From an uncultured Eubacteriales bacterium (GTDB taxonomy: Bacteria > Bacillota > Clostridia > Christensenellales > UBA1242): a DNA stretch of 10,198 bases. Under the pieces are notes generated by a model. It did no database searches. It saw nothing but the letters and a program-made list of their open reading frames with translations, and was not told the origin of the DNA. Within the stretch, counting starts at the first letter, position 1. Each line of letters starts with the position of its first letter. This document shows, in pieces, positions 6,327 through 10,198 of the stretch. The translations under genes and the position numbers were made by a program. Where the stretch lies: contig USTJ01000011.1 in the NCBI GenBank assembly GCA_900557585.1, forward strand, positions 1 through 10,198, given 5' to 3'.

Positions 6327-7763
6327 TTGAAAAGAAATGGTTTGAAAATTTTTATGATTACGCTTTCGGTGTTGTTTTGCTTTTTGGCAATGCCAACTTT
6401 TTTCGTGCAAACTGCTTTTGCAGAAGAGGAAACTGTTTCTGTGAAATATTCGCTTGTTCCGCCAAACTATAACGCTTCGCCAGATGAAACCGAAACCAAA
6501 TATAACATCAGAAACAAAAACCTTTCACCATTCACGCCTTTCGACTTTGATGCTGGAAAAAGAATGAATGGCTCATCTTTTGATTTTGACAGTGACAGCA
6601 ACTATTGTTTTCAAGACCAAATTGTTTTTGCAGACAACCAGAGCATTGAATATCGCGAAGACCTTGCACTTTCAATGTGGATATATTTTGATGCGACATC
6701 ACTTCATAATTTTTCTGTGGTGCTTGAACTTGAAAACGGCAAGACAATTTCGTGGAATCTTTCTGCAAACGAGTTGTTTTCTTTGGTTGCAAAGTCATCA
6801 ATCGACACAACACCCCATGCTTGGAACAAAATTGTTCTTCCATTCAAAAAAGCAACTTTTTCTGAAAACTATACCTTTGAAAGCGGAACACTTTCAACAA
6901 TAAAAAAGATTAAATTTTCCTATTATTCTGCGCTTGAAGATGGCAACATTTCTTCGCTTTTATTTTATGACGTTGCGGTTGAAAATGCCAAAGAAACCGA
7001 GAAATATAGCGTTACAAAGCAACCATATGCTTTCTGTAAGGCATACTTTTTCACCGATGAGCAAATTTCAAATGTTTGCCATGGTGACAGCCTTACTCTT
7101 CCAAGCGAACAAAATGCAATTTTATATGCATGGCAAGGCAAAACCGACCTTAAAAAAAGTGCAACCGAAGAGGGCACAAATGTAAAGTGGCGTGTTTATA
7201 TGCTTGACCCAAACGGTACAACAAAACAATATTCTTTTGGAGACACAATCAATTTTTCGGTTGCGGGAAACTATACAGTTTTTTATCGTTTGAGCGAGGT
7301 TAAAGATGGCTCTTCAAAAGTTATTTTGAGTTCGTTTTGCAATGTTTCAGCAAACAAACTTAATGCAATTTTCTTTGACCGAAAAACTTTGAAAACCCAC
7401 AAAGATGTATACAATCAAATTTCAATTTCAACTTCTGCAAAATTTTCTAGTGTTTCAGACATTTCGTTTGAATATGACGAAAGTGCCATTGAAGTTTCTT
7501 TGGACGAAGATGGAAAGGTTCTGATTCGTGCAAAAAAGGTTGGAGAGTTCAAAGTGAAGGCAAAAGTTCGCGGAGTTCGACCAACAAGTGCAGAAAAAGA
7601 ATATGAAACAACCCTGACCGTGAAGTCGCTAAAACCATCAAATTCAGACGACAATTTGGCTTTAAAAATCTTTTTATGGAGTTGTCTTGGCTGTTTTGTT
7701 CTTGGTTTTTTAATTAGTATTGTAATTTTACTTGTAAAATCACGCAAAGTTGGTGTAAAATAA
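6327..7763 (+). CDS. Secreted, C-terminally anchored beta-rich protein, unknown function
   Basis: A 478-residue protein. Residues 1-32 are a clear signal peptide: basic start, hydrophobic core, and cleavage after QTAFA before EEE. Residues 448-470 form a single membrane segment followed by a short basic tail (KSRKVGVK), so the body faces outward and the C-terminus stays inside. Residues about 65-225 look like a jelly-roll or carbohydrate-binding-like domain (alternating strands, YREDLALSMWIYFDA, then HAWNKIVLPF and FYDVAVENA). Residues about 365-435 resemble a bacterial Ig-like (Big) domain. These are fold impressions, not firm family matches. The start is TTG 6327, fixed by AAGGAG 7 nt upstream and by the signal peptide. 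The S1C protease gene follows after 21 nt with its own ribosome binding site, so the two are probably one operon. The protein may be a scaffold, a partner or a substrate for that protease. Confidence 0.85.
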   Translation: MKRNGLKIFMITLSVLFCFLAMPTFFVQTAFAEEETVSVKYSLVPPNYNASPDETETKYNIRNKNLSPFTPFDFDAGKRMNGSSFDFDSDSNYCFQDQIVFADNQSIEYREDLALSMWIYFDATSLHNFSVVLELENGKTISWNLSANELFSLVAKSSIDTTPHAWNKIVLPFKKATFSENYTFESGTLSTIKKIKFSYYSALEDGNISSLLFYDVAVENAKETEKYSVTKQPYAFCKAYFFTDEQISNVCHGDSLTLPSEQNAILYAWQGKTDLKKSATEEGTNVKWRVYMLDPNGTTKQYSFGDTINFSVAGNYTVFYRLSEVKDGSSKVILSSFCNVSANKLNAIFFDRKTLKTHKDVYNQISISTSAKFSSVSDISFEYDESAIEVSLDEDGKVLIRAKKVGEFKVKAKVRGVRPTSAEKEYETTLTVKSLKPSNSDDNLALKIFLWSCLGCFVLGFLISIVILLVKSRKVGVK

Positions 7764-7784
7764 AAAGGAGGGGAAAATACAAAA

Positions 7785-9062
7785 GTGAAATATAACCTTG
7801 ATGCACAAGAGAATATGGACAAGATTCCATATGACAGTCAGCCAATTTACAGGCAAACTCAAAACAAGAAAAGAAAACCAGAGAAAAGCACTTCGCACCC
7901 TAAATTTCTTTCACTTGTTGTTTGTCTTCTTGTTGTGCTGAACGTTGTTCTTTGCGGATTGGTTATTGACCTTGCAAAAAAGAATGATGCCCCTAATCAA
8001 ACAAATATCATTCAAATTACAACAAATGGTTCTTTGAATGTTTCGGCGGTTGCAGACAAAACAAAATCTTCGGTTGTTGCAATTCATGCCGGTAACCTTA
8101 CAAATGTCGACGCAAATTCTTTCTATCGTCTTTCAAGTCGTGGCGCAGGAATTATTATTGACGGAAACAAAAGCACCGGCGAGTGTTACATTTTAACTTG
8201 CTATCACGTTGTCAAATCATATGCGAACGGAATTTATGTTTTGCTTTATGACTCTTTCACTCCGGTGAAGGCAACTCTTGTAACCACAACGGGATACAGC
8301 AAAATGTATGACATTGCGGTTTTGAAATTCACCAATGCGGAATATAAGAAAAGTTCAAGCAAGCCTTGCGAAATTGGAAGCAGTGCTTCGGTTCGTGATG
8401 GCGACGCAGTGATTGCCTATGGAAACCCACAAGGAACAGGACTCAGTGTTACAAGTGGTGAAATCAGCAAAACAATCAACATCGTGAATGTTGACGGAAT
8501 CTATAACCGACTTTTGAAAACCTCTGCTCCAATAAATGGCGGAAACAGTGGTGGCGGACTCTTCTCTGCCGAAGGAAAACTTATTGGCATTGTAAACGCA
8601 AAAACCAATGACGACCCAACCAACGGAAGTTATATTGATAACATTGCATATGCAATTCCAATTGATGTTGCATATTCGCTTGCAAAAAACATTATCCGAA
8701 AGGACCGCCCATTGAAAGCGGTTACTGGTCTTTCGTTCGGGGTTCAAAACATCAATGTCAAATATGAAGACGAAAACGGGCTTCCAATTCCAGCAACTCA
8801 AACAATTTTGGTTAAAGAAGTTTTGAACGATTCTTCTGCATCAATTGCAGGCTTTGAAGTTGGCGATGAAATTGTTTCGTTCTCATATGACGAGGGTGAC
8901 GAAATTGTAATGCGCAATCTTTACAGCCTTGAAGACCACATTTTCAACTTTTCAATGGGTGACATTGTAATGTTCAAAGTTATTCGTGGCTCAAGAGAAA
9001 TTACTTTGTCACTTAAAATCAAAAGCCTTGTTGCTGCCGACAGCAAAGACTGGTATAAATAA
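7785..9062 (+). CDS. Membrane-anchored HtrA/DegP-type serine protease (S1C) with PDZ domain
   Basis: A 425-residue extracytoplasmic quality-control protease. A basic cytoplasmic start (to about residue 40) precedes one membrane anchor (41-64). The trypsin-like domain carries the full triad: His141 (TCYHVV), Asp176 (YDIAVLKF) and Ser255 (GGNSGGGLF). A PDZ domain covers about 320-415 (VKEVLNDSSASIAGFEVGDE), which would bind substrate C-termini or control activity. The site motif reads GNSGGGL where HtrA proteins usually have GNSGGPL; catalysis should not depend on that proline. The start is GTG 7785, preceded by AAGGAGGGG at 7765-7773; the next in-frame ATG (7815) lacks a ribosome binding site. 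No terminator is visible after the stop, but the next gene has its own promoter. I give no symbol, because htrA/degP paralogues cannot be told apart here. Confidence 0.93.
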   Translation: MKYNLDAQENMDKIPYDSQPIYRQTQNKKRKPEKSTSHPKFLSLVVCLLVVLNVVLCGLVIDLAKKNDAPNQTNIIQITTNGSLNVSAVADKTKSSVVAIHAGNLTNVDANSFYRLSSRGAGIIIDGNKSTGECYILTCYHVVKSYANGIYVLLYDSFTPVKATLVTTTGYSKMYDIAVLKFTNAEYKKSSSKPCEIGSSASVRDGDAVIAYGNPQGTGLSVTSGEISKTINIVNVDGIYNRLLKTSAPINGGNSGGGLFSAEGKLIGIVNAKTNDDPTNGSYIDNIAYAIPIDVAYSLAKNIIRKDRPLKAVTGLSFGVQNINVKYEDENGLPIPATQTILVKEVLNDSSASIAGFEVGDEIVSFSYDEGDEIVMRNLYSLEDHIFNFSMGDIVMFKVIRGSREITLSLKIKSLVAADSKDWYK

Positions 9063-9077
9063 AAATCAAAAAAATGC

Positions 9078-9107
9078 TTGCCATTGCAGGTGAAGATAGA
9101 TTATAAT
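9078..9107 (+). promoter_or_regulatory. acpP: Promoter of the acyl carrier protein gene
   Basis: TTGCCA (9078-9083), an 18-nt spacer, then a perfect TATAAT (9102-9107). The RNA should begin near 9114, and the leader carries GGAGGG just before the start codon. Confidence 0.8.
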
Positions 9108-9135
9108 AGTTGCATAAAATATTTTGGAGGGTATT

Positions 9136-9366
9136 ATGGTAGAAAATAAAGTTGTTGAAATTTTGGCAAACACTCTTCGAGTTGACAAAGCCAAAATCAC
9201 TCCAAGCACAAACATTGCATCTGATCTTGGTGCAGACTCACTTGACCTTGTTGAAATTTTAATGAGCCTTGAAGATGAATTCAACATTTCTATCCCAGAC
9301 GAAGCAATTCCTGAAATTGTTACAGTTGGAGATTTGGTGAAATATATCGAAAACGCTAAAAAATAG
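9136..9366 (+). CDS. acpP: Acyl carrier protein
   Basis: A 76-residue acidic protein that carries growing fatty acids on a 4'-phosphopantetheine arm. GADSLDLVE contains the invariant attachment serine, Ser35. The four-helix pattern is complete: helix 1 about 2-15, long helix 2 from Ser35 (LVEILMSLEDEF), and a final helix VGDLVKYIENAKK. It should be modified by AcpS and used by the FAS II enzymes or phospholipid acyltransferases. I start it at ATG 9136 because GGAGG lies 5 nt upstream; the in-frame TTG at 9124 overlaps that site. It has its own promoter and terminator and is not beside fab genes, so it is a single-gene unit. It may be the main ACP or a second copy; the rest of the genome would decide. 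Confidence 0.95.
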   Translation: MVENKVVEILANTLRVDKAKITPSTNIASDLGADSLDLVEILMSLEDEFNISIPDEAIPEIVTVGDLVKYIENAKK

Positions 9367-9380
9367 TTTTTAAAAATCAT

Positions 9381-9407
9381 GCCAAGCATTTTTGCTTGGC
9401 TTTTTTT
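9381..9407 (+). terminator. Terminator of the acyl carrier protein gene
   Basis: GCCAAGCA (9381-9388) pairs perfectly with TGCTTGGC (9393-9400) over a 4-nt loop, followed by seven T. It begins 14 nt after the stop codon. Confidence 0.93.
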
Positions 9408-9653
9408 ATGCATGTTTTATTTTGCTAGGTTGTTTTTAACATGGTTATTTATGTGAAATTTCTGTTTGTGGTTGTTTTCAATCTTTGTTCGCATGGTTAT
9501 ATTTGCGTTTGTGTTTAATCCTTTTTTTACTTGCCATCTATCTTTGTTTTTGTTTGAGTATGTCTTATCTGCGCTTGCTTTTATTCATTTTTTGACGTGC
9601 TTTATCTGTGTTTTATACAGTTTTATTTTTTACAGACCGCGGGTGGGAGAGAA
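9408..9653. other. T-rich gene-free spacer
   Basis: This stretch lies between the two convergent terminators of the ACP gene and the SRP RNA gene. The plus strand is strongly T-rich and A-poor. I see no ribosome binding site, promoter or conserved RNA. The hydrophobic open frame across it has no ribosome binding site and is best explained by T-rich codons. Confidence 0.5.
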
Positions 9654-9683
9654 TAAAAAAAGCCTGAACAAAAAGTTCAGACT
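9654..9683 (-). terminator. Terminator of the SRP RNA gene
   Basis: On the minus strand AGTCTGAAC pairs with GTTCAGGCT (one G-U pair) over a TTTTT loop, followed by seven T (9661 down to 9655). It lies 16 nt beyond the RNA's closing stem, as expected for a precursor that is trimmed. Confidence 0.88.
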
Positions 9684-9699
9684 TGAAATTTTATAAATG

Positions 9700-9968
9700 T
9701 GTTGCACATCATTTTTTGTCATAACACACCGAAGTGGAAAGCCAGTAGCCAACTCCTTCAAAGCTACCTTGTGGCACATGGTCGAGTTTGCTTAGTGCTG
9801 CTGCCGCTAAGCTCTGACACGGTTCACAAATGACCATTGCACAAGACCTTGATATCTTCATCGCTTGCTGACCGCAACCTTCCATGCATCATGCCGAGAA
9901 ATGCATTCAGCCCTGCTGTAGCGGATCTCAGGATAAGGGCACCGCTAGTTCCCCACCTAGTGCAACAC
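9700..9968 (-). ncRNA. ffs: Signal recognition particle RNA, large bacterial type with Alu domain
   Basis: About 269 nt, like the B. subtilis scRNA and much longer than E. coli 4.5S RNA. The ends form a perfect 9-bp stem (GUGUUGCAC with GUGCAACAC). The 5' third holds the Alu domain: UAGCGG pairs with CCGCUA and GCCCU with AGGGC. The S domain has the conserved Ffh-binding core, GUGAACCGUGUCAG ... GCAGCACUAAG (plus-strand coordinates about 9791-9827). The apical loop of helix 8 reads UAGC (9806-9809), closed by a U-G pair, in place of the common GGAA. The RNA pairs with Ffh to target nascent membrane and secreted proteins to FtsY and the translocon; the Alu domain is linked to slowing elongation. 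A full promoter and terminator flank it. Confidence 0.93.
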
Positions 9969-9974
9969 AAACAT

Positions 9975-10003
9975 ATTATATCTTATTTTTTTTCAAAATG
10001 CAA
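9975..10003 (-). promoter_or_regulatory. SRP RNA promoter
   Basis: On the minus strand TTGCAT (10003-9998), a 17-nt spacer, and TATAAT (9980-9975). Six bases later comes G at 9968, the first base of the closing stem, so the RNA start and the mature 5' end agree. Confidence 0.88.
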
Positions 10004-10114
10004 GGTAAACAAAAGGTTTTGGCACTTTTAAAATGAAAAAATTGGCTAAAAATGAAAAATTCGTGCAAAAAACAATTTTTTGATTGTTGTTTAAAGTTTT
10101 TTAATGGACATTAT
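10004..10114. other. AT-rich divergent spacer
   Basis: Lies between the SRP RNA promoter and the promoter of the last gene. It holds A and T runs and a short direct repeat of AAAATGAAAAA. The A/T runs may act as UP elements for the strong SRP RNA promoter, but nothing specific is visible. Confidence 0.35.
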
Positions 10115-10143
10115 TTGACTAAATATTATAGTCGTGATAATAT
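10115..10143 (+). promoter_or_regulatory. Promoter of the partial gene at the right edge
   Basis: TTGACT (10115-10120), a 17-nt spacer and TAATAT (10138-10143). GACTA (10117-10121) and TAGTC (10129-10133) form an inverted repeat with a 7-nt centre that overlaps the -35 and the spacer. It could be an operator but is short. Confidence 0.65.
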
Positions 10144-10164
10144 ATTGTTATAAGGGGAATAATA

Positions 10165-10198
10165 ATGCAATCAAACGCTAAACGATTTATCGACGCTT
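10165..10198 (+). CDS. Unidentified protein, N-terminus only
   Basis: Eleven codons are visible, reading MQSNAKRFIDA, and the frame runs off the window. The ATG is preceded by AAGGGG (10152-10157) with 7 nt spacing and by the promoter just upstream, so it is very probably a real gene start. The fragment is too short to name. It looks like the start of a soluble helical protein, with no signal peptide so far. Confidence 0.7.
   Translation, partial: MQSNAKRFIDA

Noticed and set aside
9066..9413. A 115-residue minus-strand frame over the ACP gene.
   Set aside because: It is antisense to a textbook ACP gene with promoter, ribosome binding site and terminator, and resembles no family.
9478..9537. 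A 19-residue, highly basic peptide on the minus strand in the T-rich spacer.
   Set aside because: No ribosome binding site or promoter; lysine-rich codons are expected from A-rich sequence.
9466..9696. Open frame for a 76-residue, very hydrophobic protein on the plus strand.
   Set aside because: It begins at TTG with no ribosome binding site, runs through the SRP RNA terminator, and its hydrophobicity follows from T-rich codons.
9837..10031. A 64-residue open frame on the plus strand.
   Set aside because: It lies across the SRP RNA gene and its promoter on the opposite strand.

Overview
The window looks like chromosome from an uncultured, low-GC Firmicutes-type bacterium, probably a gut or rumen Clostridia relative. 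The evidence is the AT-rich sequence, strong GGAGG-type ribosome binding sites, a Gram-positive LexA box, a long SRP RNA with an Alu domain, and a BspA-like surface protein carrying a Listeria-Bacteroides (Flg_new) repeat. Species and genus cannot be read from the sequence. It is mostly ordinary core genome plus two surface or secreted modules; I found no phage, transposase, CRISPR array or defence island.

Layout, left to right. 2-2530 (+) is the 3' part of a large BspA-like leucine-rich-repeat surface protein, closed by a strong terminator. 2567-2820 is a gene-free convergent spacer with nested inverted repeats. 2850-3593 (-) is a SAM-dependent methyltransferase with its own promoter and terminator. 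3594-3789 is a divergent control region. It holds a 9-bp-arm inverted repeat and a dinB promoter with a LexA box between its -35 and -10 elements. dinB (3790-5064, +) appears to start at or next to its own transcription start, so its mRNA may be leaderless. It is followed by a 75-residue conserved-looking small protein (5117-5344) and a terminator. ung (5463-6152) then has its own promoter, so 3.75-6.15 kb is a DNA-repair and damage-tolerance cluster.

6134-6243 holds a degenerate 34-nt direct repeat that runs into the ung stop codon. 6327-7763 and 7785-9062 (+) form a tight pair: a secreted, C-terminally anchored beta-rich protein and a membrane-anchored HtrA/DegP-type S1C protease with a PDZ domain. 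Both should face the outside of the cell. 9136-9366 is a single-gene acyl carrier protein with its own promoter and terminator. A T-rich spacer follows, then the SRP RNA gene (9700-9968, -) with a complete promoter and terminator. The next gene starts at 10165 (+) and is cut by the window edge.

Points most worth a second look: the LexA-controlled, apparently leaderless dinB with its small downstream partner; the secreted protein/HtrA pair; the URRC-type apical loop of the SRP RNA; and the repeat forming the tail of Ung. None is a clearly new system.
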